8,943 nt of DNA from Lysobacteraceae bacterium (GCA_012516015.1 JAAYXG010000133.1:1-8943), one strand, 5' to 3'; positions 1 to 6,713 are shown, numbered from the stretch's first letter. The notes: a model not told the origin generated them from the sequence alone. A program made the numbers and translations.

Positions 1-210
1 GAACGCGAAATTGTCGTCGAGCTTGCGGTTGTGCTTCGCGTCCGTGTACGTGTACGCCAGGTTCAAGCTCCAGCGTGAATCGCTGCTGTAGGGCTTCTCC
101 GCCGACAAGAGTACCTGCGTGTTGCGCGATTCGATGCCGTTGTTGCCCAGAATCGTATTGGCATAGCCTGGCACCGGCTCGCCCCAAGGCTGGCTGCCGT
201 TCTGGAAGAA
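1..210 (-). pseudogene. Continuation of the TonB-dependent receptor barrel beyond the TAG (partial)
   Basis: Reading on in the receptor's own frame past the TAG at 211-213 gives 70 more sense codons with no stop up to the window edge. The translation begins FFQNGSQPWGEPVPGYANT and later contains SDSRWSLNLAYTYTDAK, with alternating aromatic and polar residues as in the C-terminal strands of Oar-like barrels. There is no start codon with a ribosome site here, so it should not be a separate gene. Together with 211-2619 it forms one interrupted gene whose C-terminus lies outside the window. Confidence 0.8.
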
Positions 211-2619
211 CTAGCCGTCCGGGTAGCGATTGATCAGCGTAAACACGAAGCCGTCGTAGGCAAGCAGCCGCTGCACGGTGATGTCGGTTCGCCACTGTCC
301 GATCTGATTGGACATACCCAAACTGAACTGGTCCGTGTACGGCGTCTTGAGATTGTTGTTGAGCATGAAGAGCTCTGCGCTCCCGGACGTGACCGGGATC
401 TGCGTGAGCGCGTCGATCCCCTGCTGCAGGTAAATGGGATCCCACGCAACGCAAGGTCGCCCGTCGTCTCGATAGCACTGACCCGTCGCGGGTTCTTGGA
501 AATAGATCGCAATGGGCGAGAGCGCCGCTTTGCTCGTTTCGAACGCGAGCAGCTTGAACAGGTTTCGGTCATAGGATCGACCGGCCCCGCCATGAACCAC
601 GTGCCGCTCATCGGCGTTGATGTCGTAAGCAAACCCGAGCCGCGGCGCCCAAGCATCGGAATAGTTGTCGCGATTGTTGCCGGTGCTCACGAAATCGCGG
701 GCGTCCACGCCGCTCGGTAGGAGCCGATCCGCCCAGGGCTGAAAACCTGGAATGGCCGGATCGTCGCCGAAGAGCGCATCGACGAAGTCCTGTGAGGTGA
801 CGAAATCCGTATATGCCGGATTGTCCTCGTAATCCCAGCGCACGCCCACGTTCAAGATCAAGTGCTCGTTTACCGCCCAATCGTCTTGGATGTAGAAGGC
901 GTACTGCTTGGCGTCCGTCACTACGGTCGCGCGCTGACCCGGCACGTTGAACGGCGCAAGAAAATCGACGCGGTACGGCGCTTCGGCGACGCCGTCCGGC
1001 GTCACCTCGAAGCGAAACTGCGGATTGATGGACCCGGCATCCTGGGACGTCAGCTCGATGTCTTTGTAGCTCACACCTACCTTGATGGTGTGATCGCCGA
1101 ACCACTCCAGGTTGGGCAACGTGAAGTTGTTCGCGAACGACCAACCATCCTGCTTCTTGATTTGCGCATCGAAGCCGCTCGCCGGACCCGTCTCGATGAG
1201 CGTCCACTCATCCTGCACCACACCGCTCGGAAGGCGATTGAAATAGGCGAAGATGATGCCGTTGCCGATGCTCCTCGGGAATGGACTGTTCTCTGTCTTC
1301 TCCATACTGAAGATGGCTTCATTGACCCAGCCGCCGGCAGCGCTGTGCTGCCACCGCAGCGTGACGCGCTCGTCCTTGTTGATCACGTCTCGGCCATGTT
1401 CGGCAGCGCGCTGACCGCCGACAGTATCGACCTGTACCTCGTCTCGGTATTGGAAGCTCAGTTCCAATAGGTCATTGTCGCTTGCTTGCCAGCTCAGCTT
1501 ACCGAACGCGAGATCCTCTTCGAACGGAACGTCTTGCGGCCCGTAGAGCGCTTGCACCTCCGGGGGCAAGAACTGCGCCGCGTCCGCGGCATTGATGTTC
1601 GGAAACACGGATCGCGGCGAGACGAGATCCTTGTATTCGTAAGCGATGAAGTAGTGGAGACGATCGCGAATGATCGGCCCGCCGATTGCGAACCCGTACT
1701 CCTCGGTTTGCGAGTCCACCTTGCCGGTGTCGGGCTGCTTCTCATCCGGGCGCTTGCTTCGCAGTCCCTCGTCGGTGTAGCGATAATACGCCTCGGCTTC
1801 GAGCTCGTTCGTGCCCGAACGCGTCAATGCCGTGATCGCTGCGCCGGCCACCTGGCCGTACTCGGCCTTGTAGTTCGACGTGATGACCTTGTACTGATCG
1901 ATCGCGAGCTGCGGGAACGGATTGCCGCGCGTCTGGTGCTGACCGGCGATGCCGCCCGCTTCCACGTAACTCTTCTGACCCACTCCATCGATGTAGAGAT
2001 TGCTTGCATTCGCACTCAAGGCGCCGCTGCGCAATGACGTGAACCCTTGCGGATCGGTCGTGAATGCCATGCCGGGTATGGTGTCGGCGAACTCGAGGAA
2101 GTTTCGCGTGGACTGCGGCAACTGCTCGATCTGACGCAGCGAGATCGTGCCGCCCACCTCCGAGGTACGCACGTCCGCGGCTGCCGGGCGCGCGCCGGTG
2201 ACGACGACTTGCTCGACCGCTTCGGTGCCAGGGGCCAAGTTCAAAGTCGCATTGGATGCCACCGACAATGTGACGGTCGCGGTATTCCCCCCCGCCTCCA
2301 CGCTATACGTGCCGGGCGGCAAGCCGACGAGCACGTAAGAACCATCGGCCGCAGTGCGCGTTCTGCGCACGATTCCAGTTGCAAGGTTCGTTGCGACGAC
2401 TTCGGTGTTCGCGGCCGGGCCCGACTCGAGCGTGACGTATCCGCGCAAGTTCGAGCTCGCCGACTGCGCGAATGTCATCGGTGCACCAAGCAAGAGGCAG
2501 CTCGCCACTGCAGACACGAGCGCGCATCGCTGCCGATCGACGCGGCGCTGCCGCTTGCTGCCCGTTTCCGATGAGCTGTATCGAACGCCGATTGCGTTCG
2601 ATTGAGGCTTCCGCGACAT
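211..2619 (-). CDS. Oar-like TonB-dependent outer membrane receptor, ended early by an in-frame TAG
   Basis: This is an outer membrane receptor that would import a ligand using TonB energy; the substrate is unknown. Residues about 30-52 form a signal peptide, with cleavage likely after TFA near residue 51, preceded by an unusually long basic N-region. Residues about 57-130 form a carboxypeptidase-regulatory-like (CarboxypepD_reg) beta-sandwich. EQVVVTGAR (136-144) resembles a TonB-box segment, and a plug domain follows (about 150-270, with NPFPQLAIDQYKV at 233-245, typical of Oar-like receptors). The rest is beta-barrel, with a possible disulfide loop between Cys715 and Cys723. The ATG at 2617-2619 has a strong ribosome site (GAGGGGGA) just upstream. 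The protein stops after 802 residues, short of the roughly 950-1050 usual for Oar-like receptors and without a terminal aromatic residue. The frame continues after the stop, so this copy is either a pseudogene or hit by a sequencing error. Confidence 0.9.
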   Translation of the reverse strand: MSRKPQSNAIGVRYSSSETGSKRQRRVDRQRCALVSAVASCLLLGAPMTFAQSASSNLRGYVTLESGPAANTEVVATNLATGIVRRTRTAADGSYVLVGLPPGTYSVEAGGNTATVTLSVASNATLNLAPGTEAVEQVVVTGARPAAADVRTSEVGGTISLRQIEQLPQSTRNFLEFADTIPGMAFTTDPQGFTSLRSGALSANASNLYIDGVGQKSYVEAGGIAGQHQTRGNPFPQLAIDQYKVITSNYKAEYGQVAGAAITALTRSGTNELEAEAYYRYTDEGLRSKRPDEKQPDTGKVDSQTEEYGFAIGGPIIRDRLHYFIAYEYKDLVSPRSVFPNINAADAAQFLPPEVQALYGPQDVPFEEDLAFGKLSWQASDNDLLELSFQYRDEVQVDTVGGQRAAEHGRDVINKDERVTLRWQHSAAGGWVNEAIFSMEKTENSPFPRSIGNGIIFAYFNRLPSGVVQDEWTLIETGPASGFDAQIKKQDGWSFANNFTLPNLEWFGDHTIKVGVSYKDIELTSQDAGSINPQFRFEVTPDGVAEAPYRVDFLAPFNVPGQRATVVTDAKQYAFYIQDDWAVNEHLILNVGVRWDYEDNPAYTDFVTSQDFVDALFGDDPAIPGFQPWADRLLPSGVDARDFVSTGNNRDNYSDAWAPRLGFAYDINADERHVVHGGAGRSYDRNLFKLLAFETSKAALSPIAIYFQEPATGQCYRDDGRPCVAWDPIYLQQGIDALTQIPVTSGSAELFMLNNNLKTPYTDQFSLGMSNQIGQWRTDITVQRLLAYDGFVFTLINRYPDG

Positions 2620-2733
2620 GATTCCCCCTCGCGTCTGTCGTTGCCGTCACTGGGGCGGATGATCGCCTACGACGGATTTAACGAGGGTTGATGCCGAGCG
2701 GTTCCATTGTGGCGTCTAAGCGACGCAACGGCT

Positions 2734-2748
2734 GCGTGTCGAACACGC
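2734..2748. promoter_or_regulatory. Short inverted repeat upstream of the receptor gene
   Basis: GCGTGT and ACACGC are perfect 6-bp arms around a 3-base centre, about 115 bases upstream of the receptor start. A second weaker dyad (GCGTC/GACGC, 5-base spacer) lies at 2712-2726. They could be operator or mRNA structures. No convincing -10/-35 pair was found for the receptor between 2620 and 2760, so the assignment rests on symmetry and position only. Confidence 0.25.
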
Positions 2749-2786
2749 CGGATGCAGGAAGGCACGGTATAGTTTGAAAATGCAGA

Positions 2787-2816
2787 GCACGCGAGGTTGT
2801 CGGTTGCCTCGCGTGC
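2787..2816 (-). terminator. Hairpin terminator after the hsp20 gene
   Basis: GCACGCGAGG (2787-2796) and CCTCGCGTGC (2807-2816) form a perfect 10-bp GC-rich stem with a 10-base loop. It lies 13 bases past the hsp20 stop codon. On the minus strand it is followed by TCTGCATTTTC, a short and slightly delayed T run, so the element looks like a Rho-independent terminator with a weak U tract. It separates hsp20 from the receptor gene on the same strand. Confidence 0.6.
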
Positions 2817-2829
2817 ACCTTCCAGTCGA

Positions 2830-3321
2830 TCAATCTCGCTTGATCGGAATGCGCTTTACTTTGTCGGACGCTTCCGCGGTTTTCGGCAACGTCACGGTGA
2901 GCACGCCCTTCTTGAACGAGGCGCTGACCTTGTCTTGATCCACGTCGATCGGCAGCGGTATTTGCCGTTCGAAGCGACCGTAGAAGCGCTCGCTCACGCG
3001 CCGGCCTTTATCCTCGCGCTCGCTCTTCTTCTCGCCGCGAATCGTCAGCACGTCGTCGCTCACCAACAGCTCGACGTCATCCTCGTCCATGCCGGGCAGC
3101 TCGGCTTCGACCTTGAACTCCTTGTCGGTCTCACTCATCTCGACTCGCGGGAAGTCGAACGATGAGCTCCAGCCGAAGCTCTCACCGTTGAAATCGCGCC
3201 AGAAGTCGTCGAACAGCCGATTCATCTCCTGATGAAACGCGACGAGCGGATTGGTGTTCTCGATGCGGGTCACCGGGACACGGGAGCGTCGGATCCAAGG
3301 AACCAAATCTCTCACAGCCAT
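2830..3321 (-). CDS. Hsp20/alpha-crystallin family small heat shock protein
   Basis: This is an ATP-independent cytoplasmic holdase that binds unfolding proteins and hands them to DnaK/ClpB. From the chosen start it is 163 residues: an N-terminal arm (1-55, PWIRRSR then FHQEMNRLFDDF), the alpha-crystallin domain (about 56-150) with FPRVEMSETDKEF, ELPGMDEDDV and the hallmark GVLTVTLPK (139-147), and a C-terminal tail with the IPI oligomerisation motif (158-160). Two in-frame ATGs exist. The upstream one (3327) lies only 2 bases from AGGAGG, while the one at 3321 lies 8 bases away and gives the family-typical start MAVRDLVPW, so 3321 is preferred. The gene appears monocistronic: it has its own terminator and a leader of about 100 bases with potential structure over the ribosome site. 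The family is certain; the symbol is left blank because several hsp20 paralogues are usual. Confidence 0.95.
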   Translation of the reverse strand: MAVRDLVPWIRRSRVPVTRIENTNPLVAFHQEMNRLFDDFWRDFNGESFGWSSSFDFPRVEMSETDKEFKVEAELPGMDEDDVELLVSDDVLTIRGEKKSEREDKGRRVSERFYGRFERQIPLPIDVDQDKVSASFKKGVLTVTLPKTAEASDKVKRIPIKRD

Positions 3322-3332
3322 CGTCATCTCCT

Positions 3333-3364
3333 CCTCAACTTCAACGAAACACGAACAAGCGAGG
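3333..3364 (-). promoter_or_regulatory. Possible Shine-Dalgarno-masking hairpin in the hsp20 leader
   Basis: In the minus-strand transcript CCUC (3364-3361) can pair with GAGG of the ribosome site (3336-3333), and CUU (3359-3357) with AAG (3341-3339). These are separated by a 1x2 internal loop and close a 15-base loop. This is the general architecture of RNA thermometers found in front of small heat shock genes, but the stem is short and does not match a named class such as ROSE or fourU. A second GC stem (GGCCCG/CGGGCC, 3379-3396) lies upstream in the same leader. Confidence 0.3.
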
Positions 3365-3423
3365 CGCGCGACGGCAAAGGCCCGGTGGCACGGGCCAGAG
3401 CACGCGCGACGCGACCTTCATAG

Positions 3424-3477
3424 CTATAAGTCTGTGCTTTTCGTGCAAGTTCAAGCCTGCGAAGAGAGCTTGAAATT
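3424..3477 (-). promoter_or_regulatory. Candidate hsp20 promoter with overlapping inverted repeat
   Basis: On the minus strand GGCTTGAAC (CTTGAA at 3455-3450) is followed, about 20 bases on, by CTTATAGCTA (3430-3421). CTTGAA resembles the heat-shock sigma-32 -35 element and TATAGC a weak -10; the CCCAT-type sigma-32 -10 is not clear. The -35 lies in an inverted repeat, TTCAAGC (3450-3456) and GCTTGAA (3468-3474), with an 11-base spacer. The repeat extends to 9 of 10 matching pairs at 3447-3477. It is not the CIRCE element. Confidence 0.35.
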
Positions 3478-3512
3478 CCGACAAAGGACCCTAGTCCGCT
3501 GCGATCGGGCCG

Positions 3513-4106
3513 CTAGAAGCGATAGCCGAAACCCACGAACAGCTCCTCCTGTAGCGTTCGCTCGCCGGCGCCCTCCACGAGATCGAACTCGAACCAGCGC
3601 ATCCCTCCGAAAGCGATCAGCCGCGGCGCGATACCGATCTCGAGCCGCGCACCAAGATCGGTTAGATTGTCCGCCGCACCGAACGTAAGGATATCGGGCG
3701 CATAGTACGCGTGCCCGGCAACTGCCAGGCCCGTGCGCGGATGGAGAACCAGTCGAACCTCCGTGCCGACGCTGATCGACATCACATCGTTGTTCTCTTC
3801 CTCCAGCAATGCGGCATAGAGCTGCGGCCCGAAGACGATGGAAAGGCGGCCCAACTCGAGTGTGGAAGGAAATAGCAGACCTGCGCTCAAAACGATGTCG
3901 CGCTCCTCACTCAGGAAGAACGCGCCGGTCAGCCGACCGCCGTCCACTCCCAAGGGATCGCTCTGTGTCGCATATCTCAATTGAATCGTGTCATCGCTGA
4001 GCGCGAGCTCGGCCGATGAGCCCATCTTTGCACTCTCCTGCGCAAGGGCAGTCGCCATACAAATGTGAGCAAGCCCGATCAGCGTCAAGATCCGATATAT
4101 GAACAC
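3513..4106 (-). CDS. YfaZ-like outer membrane beta-barrel protein
   Basis: This is a predicted outer membrane protein of 197 residues resembling the YfaZ family, whose function is not established. A GTG at 4104-4106 is chosen as start because AAGGAG lies 6 bases upstream and translation from it gives a compact signal peptide (MFIYRILTLIGLAHICMATALA, cleavage likely after residue 22). A start at the farther GTG (4136) would put ten extra residues before it and has no ribosome site. The mature part alternates hydrophobic and polar residues in strands, contains LGARLEIGIAPRLIAFGGMR (151-170), a strand-turn-strand typical of YfaZ proteins, and ends GYRF with the terminal Phe used for Bam-dependent insertion. 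No strong terminator was seen after the stop, only a 4-bp stem near 3486-3497. It is divergent from the AraC-like gene. Confidence 0.75.
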   Translation of the reverse strand: MFIYRILTLIGLAHICMATALAQESAKMGSSAELALSDDTIQLRYATQSDPLGVDGGRLTGAFFLSEERDIVLSAGLLFPSTLELGRLSIVFGPQLYAALLEEENNDVMSISVGTEVRLVLHPRTGLAVAGHAYYAPDILTFGAADNLTDLGARLEIGIAPRLIAFGGMRWFEFDLVEGAGERTLQEELFVGFGYRF

Positions 4107-4269
4107 GGCAGGCTCCTTGGCGAACTGAACGCTCACCGTTGCATTGGCTCAGGGAAAATGAGATTGCCGGCGAAGTGTTCCCCTCGCTCGGGACGAGATT
4201 CGTCCGCATCGACCAAATGACAGCGATGGCCGTACGGACTGTAGGCGGTGAATTACGACAGACATGCTC

Positions 4270-4324
4270 CGCGAATGGTCCGGTCAGGCGACCGTTCGCG
4301 CGTTTCTACACGGACACGCCGTGT
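4270..4324. promoter_or_regulatory. Two adjacent inverted repeats between divergent genes
   Basis: The 282-base gap between the YfaZ-like gene and the regulator start holds two dyads. The first is CGCGAA (4270-4275) and CGGTC (4281-4285) facing GACCG (4290-4294) and TTCGCG (4295-4300): eleven pairs with a 5-base bulge and a 4-base centre. The second is ACACGG (4308-4313) and CCGTGT (4319-4324), six perfect pairs with a 5-base centre. Neither is followed by a T run on either strand, so operators or structured leader RNA are more likely than terminators. Confidence 0.35.
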
Positions 4325-4388
4325 GACGCTGTCGGCATATCGTACCGCTCGGCTTGACCGAGACATGCGCGTTGCGTTCAATCGCCGG

Positions 4389-5153
4389 ATGACTTCGACC
4401 GCCCCGGACACACCGCTCATTCCGTCGTCGCTGTTCGAAACGACGAGCTTCAATTCACGCGATCAATTCGACGCATGGCGCGAGCGCATCTCCGTCGTAT
4501 TCGACGTGTATCCGCTGGAAACTTTGGCGGGCGGCTTTCTCGCAATGGCCCATGGGTTCCATTTGGGCGATCTCGTCTTGACGCGGACTCGCTTCGAAGC
4601 GCAAGGGTTCGTGCGCACGAAGCAGCGTGCTCGCACGGATATGCTGGATCACTATCTGGTGCAGCTCTACACGGAAGGCGGGTACGTCGGCGAAGTCGAC
4701 GGCAACCCGATCGACATTCAGGCGGGAACGGTCTCGATCCTGGACCTCGCGCGCACGACCGAAACGCGCGCGAGCGCGGCCGAGTGCATCTCGCTGGTCG
4801 TGCCGCGCGACGAAATCGAGCCGCTGCTCCCGAGGCGCATCAACTTGCACGGTAAGATACTCGACTCCGGTAACGGCCGTCTCTTCAGCTCGTATCTGCT
4901 CACCTTGCTGCGCCAACTTCCGACGACGGAACTGAGTCAGGTGCCTTACATCTCGCGGGCCACATTGAGTCTGCTCGCCGCGTGCTTGGTGCCGAGCGCC
5001 AAAGCGCTCGATCCCTTGCACGAATCCGCACACTTCGACCGGCGCGATACCTGCCGAGGCGCAGACGCCGCGCAGGGCGGGCGCTCGACGATCGAGAGGG
5101 CTGTATTGGAAGGCCGATACTTCGACGATTGGGTCCGCATGCTGCGCGCTTGA
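4389..5153 (+). CDS. AraC-type ligand-binding-domain protein lacking its HTH domain (probably truncated regulator)
   Basis: Residues about 15-205 match the N-terminal ligand-binding domain of AraC-family regulators (AraC_binding_2 type): FNSRDQFDAWRERIS (21-35), a cupin-like core with DHYLVQLYTEGGYVGEV (87-103) and the stretch GTVSILDLART (113-123), then the helical linker SRATLSLLAACLVPSAKAL (189-207). In full-length relatives this linker leads straight into two helix-turn-helix motifs of about 100 residues. Here only some 47 unrelated residues follow before TGA. No HTH-like sequence was found in the other two forward frames over 5035-5350, so a simple frameshift does not explain it; deletion or rearrangement does. 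The frame is open from 4248, but the domain fits starts at 4365 or 4389; neither has a good ribosome site, so the start is uncertain. If made, the protein could bind a ligand or dimerise but probably not bind DNA. Confidence 0.7.
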   Translation: MTSTAPDTPLIPSSLFETTSFNSRDQFDAWRERISVVFDVYPLETLAGGFLAMAHGFHLGDLVLTRTRFEAQGFVRTKQRARTDMLDHYLVQLYTEGGYVGEVDGNPIDIQAGTVSILDLARTTETRASAAECISLVVPRDEIEPLLPRRINLHGKILDSGNGRLFSSYLLTLLRQLPTTELSQVPYISRATLSLLAACLVPSAKALDPLHESAHFDRRDTCRGADAAQGGRSTIERAVLEGRYFDDWVRMLRA

Positions 5154-5282
5154 CGCTCATGCGCCCGGCGCGAGCGTTCCGATGCCGCTGCTCGCGGACT
5201 GTGCGCCTCATTGCGCCGGACATGGCTAGCCTCTTCGGCCGCTGTTTCCGCCTGAGTGCTTGCACCTCGATAGGGAACACAT

Positions 5283-5499
5283 GAGTCGGCCCGCAATGTC
5301 GAGGTCCAATTCAAGCTGCTCGAAGACTACAAGCACCGCGTAGCGCGCTTCTCAGAGATTGGTTGAGAGTGCGCTGATCTCATCCGCCGCTTCGTCAAGG
5401 ATGCGGCGTCATAGGGACACGAAGGCCATAAGGCGCTGTTCGGATCACGCTTCGGTAATCCGAACTGTCGATTCGGCGTACGTATCGACAAACTCGCGT
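5283..5499 (+). pseudogene. Possible decayed coding frame of unknown family
   Basis: The 427 bases between the AraC-like gene and the HPF-like gene hold no intact gene. In the frame of the AraC-like gene a stretch reads NVEVQFKLLEDYKHRVARF, then SEIG, a TGA, ECADLIRRFVKDAAS, a TAG, and GHEGHKALFGSRFGNPN up to a TGA at 5497-5499. The composition is amphipathic-helix-like and third codon positions are mostly G or C, as in a real gene of this genome. Two in-frame stops and no good start make it a remnant at best. The family is not recognised. It could instead be chance coding potential, since the opposite strand also gives short helix-like peptides. Confidence 0.3.
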
Positions 5500-5516
5500 G
5501 ACTCCTTTTTTCTTGC

Positions 5517-5545
5517 TGCTAGCCGCCCGTGGTCTTCGATATGAT
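5517..5545 (+). promoter_or_regulatory. Candidate promoter of the HPF-like gene
   Basis: TATGAT (5540-5545) matches five of six bases of the sigma-70 -10 element and lies 35 bases before the start codon, leaving room for a short leader. The -35 at the proper spacing (TGCTAG, 5517-5522) is weak; TTGCTG at 5513-5518 would need a 21-base spacer. A T6 run lies just upstream (5506-5511). Confidence 0.4.
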
Positions 5546-5580
5546 ACGGGCATCTCGATCACAGGGCGTAGGCAAAACTC

Positions 5581-6000
5581 ATGGCGTCACGAATCAAGCG
5601 TCCGGCAAAGGCCAAGGCAGCCTCGCAGGCTGCATCTTCCTCGCGGATACCCGCATACATTCGCTCGGTAGACGGGATCCTCAAGGAGACGGATAAGGCT
5701 TATCTCAGGCGCAAGCTCGACCGCAAGTTGAGCAAGTTCGCGGGTTCGGTCGAGCGCACGAGCGTGCGCGTCGAGGACGTGAACGGCCCGCGCGGCGGAA
5801 CCGACAAGCGCTGCGCCATCAAAGTCGTCTTGCGCGGCTTGCCGACGGTTTTCATAGAAGAGCGTCACGCCTCCTTGCAGGCCGCAATGGACGGCGCGCT
5901 CGCGAGGATCGAACGCGCAGTTCGCCAAAGCCTGCAGCGCAGACGCACGAAACCCCTCCGCGTGCGAAAGTCGGAAGGCCGTAGAGCGGCTTTGGCGTAA
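5581..6000 (+). CDS. HPF/RaiA-family ribosome-associated protein
   Basis: This belongs to the Sigma54-modulation/S30EA fold family, whose members bind the 30S decoding region and inactivate or protect ribosomes during stress or stationary phase. It is 139 residues: a basic Ala/Lys/Ser-rich N-terminal arm (1-22), the beta-alpha-beta-beta-beta-alpha core (about 23-118) with helix YLRRKLDRKLSKF (41-53), strand TSVRVEDVNGPRGG (60-73), strand DKRCAIKVVLRGLPTVFIEE (75-94) and helix SLQAAMDGALARIERAVRQ (98-116), and a basic tail rich in Arg/Lys. The DVNGPRGGxDKRC loop is characteristic of a divergent HPF-like group, not of Escherichia coli HPF or RaiA. It lacks the long-HPF C-terminal dimerisation domain. 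ATG with TAGG 8 bases upstream. Its neighbours give no functional link, and a canonical hpf/rpoN context is absent. Confidence 0.8.
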   Translation: MASRIKRPAKAKAASQAASSSRIPAYIRSVDGILKETDKAYLRRKLDRKLSKFAGSVERTSVRVEDVNGPRGGTDKRCAIKVVLRGLPTVFIEERHASLQAAMDGALARIERAVRQSLQRRRTKPLRVRKSEGRRAALA

Positions 6001-6020
6001 CCGGCCGTAACCGAGCGGCG

Positions 6021-6365
6021 TTACCCATGCGCGCGCTTTGAGTCCGGCGGTGCCTCCGCGCGATCGTCCTTCCCGTAGTTGCGAATGACGTGCGCGACCC
6101 GCACACGGTAGTCGGCGAGAATGTCCGAGCGGCCGAGGGACTGGGTCGCGCGATGCGCCTCCACGTTCCGCCACTTCGCAACGGCTGCTTCATCGCGCCA
6201 AAACGACAGCGACAAGATGCGGCCGGGCTGCGAGAGGCTCTCGAACCGCTCGATCGACAGGAAACCGTCGATCTCCGCCAACAAGGGTTTCAGTCGCGCC
6301 GCCGCTTCGAGATAGGCTTCCTTGCGTCCATCGCGTGGCGTGGTTTCGAAGATGACGGCAATCAT
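6021..6365 (-). CDS. Antibiotic biosynthesis monooxygenase (ABM) domain protein
   Basis: A 114-residue single-domain protein of the ABM group of the dimeric alpha+beta barrel superfamily. Relatives include YgiN-type quinol monooxygenases, IsdG-type haem oxygenases and cofactor-free oxygenases; the substrate here is unknown. Seen: first strand [10 protein letters not shown] (1-10), helix [19 protein letters not shown] (14-32), [12 protein letters not shown] (33-44), and the signature [20 protein letters not shown] (50-69) with His71, then [15 protein letters not shown] (84-98). The start is the ATG at 6363-6365, which overlaps the stop of the NIPSNAP gene in ATGA and has GGAGG just upstream. 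The frame extends farther back but that part is antisense-like and overlaps the NIPSNAP gene. The overlap implies translational coupling. It ends 20 bases from the convergent HPF-like gene. Confidence 0.85.
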   Translation of the reverse strand: MIAVIFETTPRDGRKEAYLEAAARLKPLLAEIDGFLSIERFESLSQPGRILSLSFWRDEAAVAKWRNVEAHRATQSLGRSDILADYRVRVAHVIRNYGKDDRAEAPPDSKRAHG

Positions 6366-6697
6366 GACGCCTCCGCCGCGATCTGGAACGCGCCTTCGAC
6401 GTTCTGCACGAACGTACGCTCCTCTTTCAAGATGAATCTTCGATCGTGCGCAAACGCGAAGTTTGCCGCGCCTTCCGCGTCGGATTTCAAGCGCGCCCTG
6501 TACGCCTCGTAAGCCGCGAGATTCGCGAACGAGATCAGTCCCCATGCCACGTCGCTCGTCCCTTCGTAGGGAAGAAAGTAGCCGACGAGGTGTCCTCCAC
6601 AACGCGGGATGATCCTTCCCCAACGCTGCGCATACTCGCGAAATGCGTCACGCTGAAACGGGTCGATCTCGTAGCGAATGAGGCAGGTAATGGCCAT
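6362..6697 (-). CDS. NIPSNAP family protein
   Basis: A 111-residue protein of the NIPSNAP family, another branch of the dimeric alpha+beta barrel superfamily; the bacterial members have no settled function. Seen: strand [12 protein letters not shown] (1-12), helix [18 protein letters not shown] (13-30), [20 protein letters not shown] (31-50), [20 protein letters not shown] (51-70) and [12 protein letters not shown] (86-97), all typical of the family. The ATG at 6695-6697 is chosen because all conserved sequence begins there; the open frame extends to 7117 but that stretch lies across from the ArsR gene. The ribosome site is weak (CGAG). It is the first gene of a two-gene operon with the ABM gene (4-bp overlap) and is divergent from the ArsR-type regulator, 78 bases away, which is likely to control it. 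Confidence 0.85.
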   Translation of the reverse strand: MAITCLIRYEIDPFQRDAFREYAQRWGRIIPRCGGHLVGYFLPYEGTSDVAWGLISFANLAAYEAYRARLKSDAEGAANFAFAHDRRFILKEERTFVQNVEGAFQIAAEAS

Positions 6698-6713
6698 CTC
6701 GGGGCTCGCGCAT

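Noticed and set aside
862..2574. Long plus-strand open frames (862-1470, 1486-2037, 2047-2574)
   Set aside because: They lie antisense to the receptor gene, have no recognisable domain and are expected in GC-rich coding DNA.
3469..3475. Exact CTTGAAA (sigma-32-like -35) on the plus strand
   Set aside because: It would drive transcription antisense to the YfaZ-like gene with no gene to serve and no matching -10; it is better explained as one arm of the inverted repeat.
4248..4388. Extended N-terminus of the AraC-like gene from the GTG at 4248
   Set aside because: The Arg-rich residues encoded there do not resemble the family and cover the inverted repeats; starts at 4365 or 4389 fit better.
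5359..5544. Small plus-strand open frame in the gene-less gap
   Set aside because: The peptide has no domain pattern, no ribosome site, and ends over the candidate promoter of the HPF-like gene.
6007..6024. GTAAC/GTTAC hairpin between convergent HPF-like and ABM genes as a bidirectional terminator
   Set aside because: The stem is only 5 bp with an 8-base loop and no T run on either side, and it runs into the ABM stop codon.
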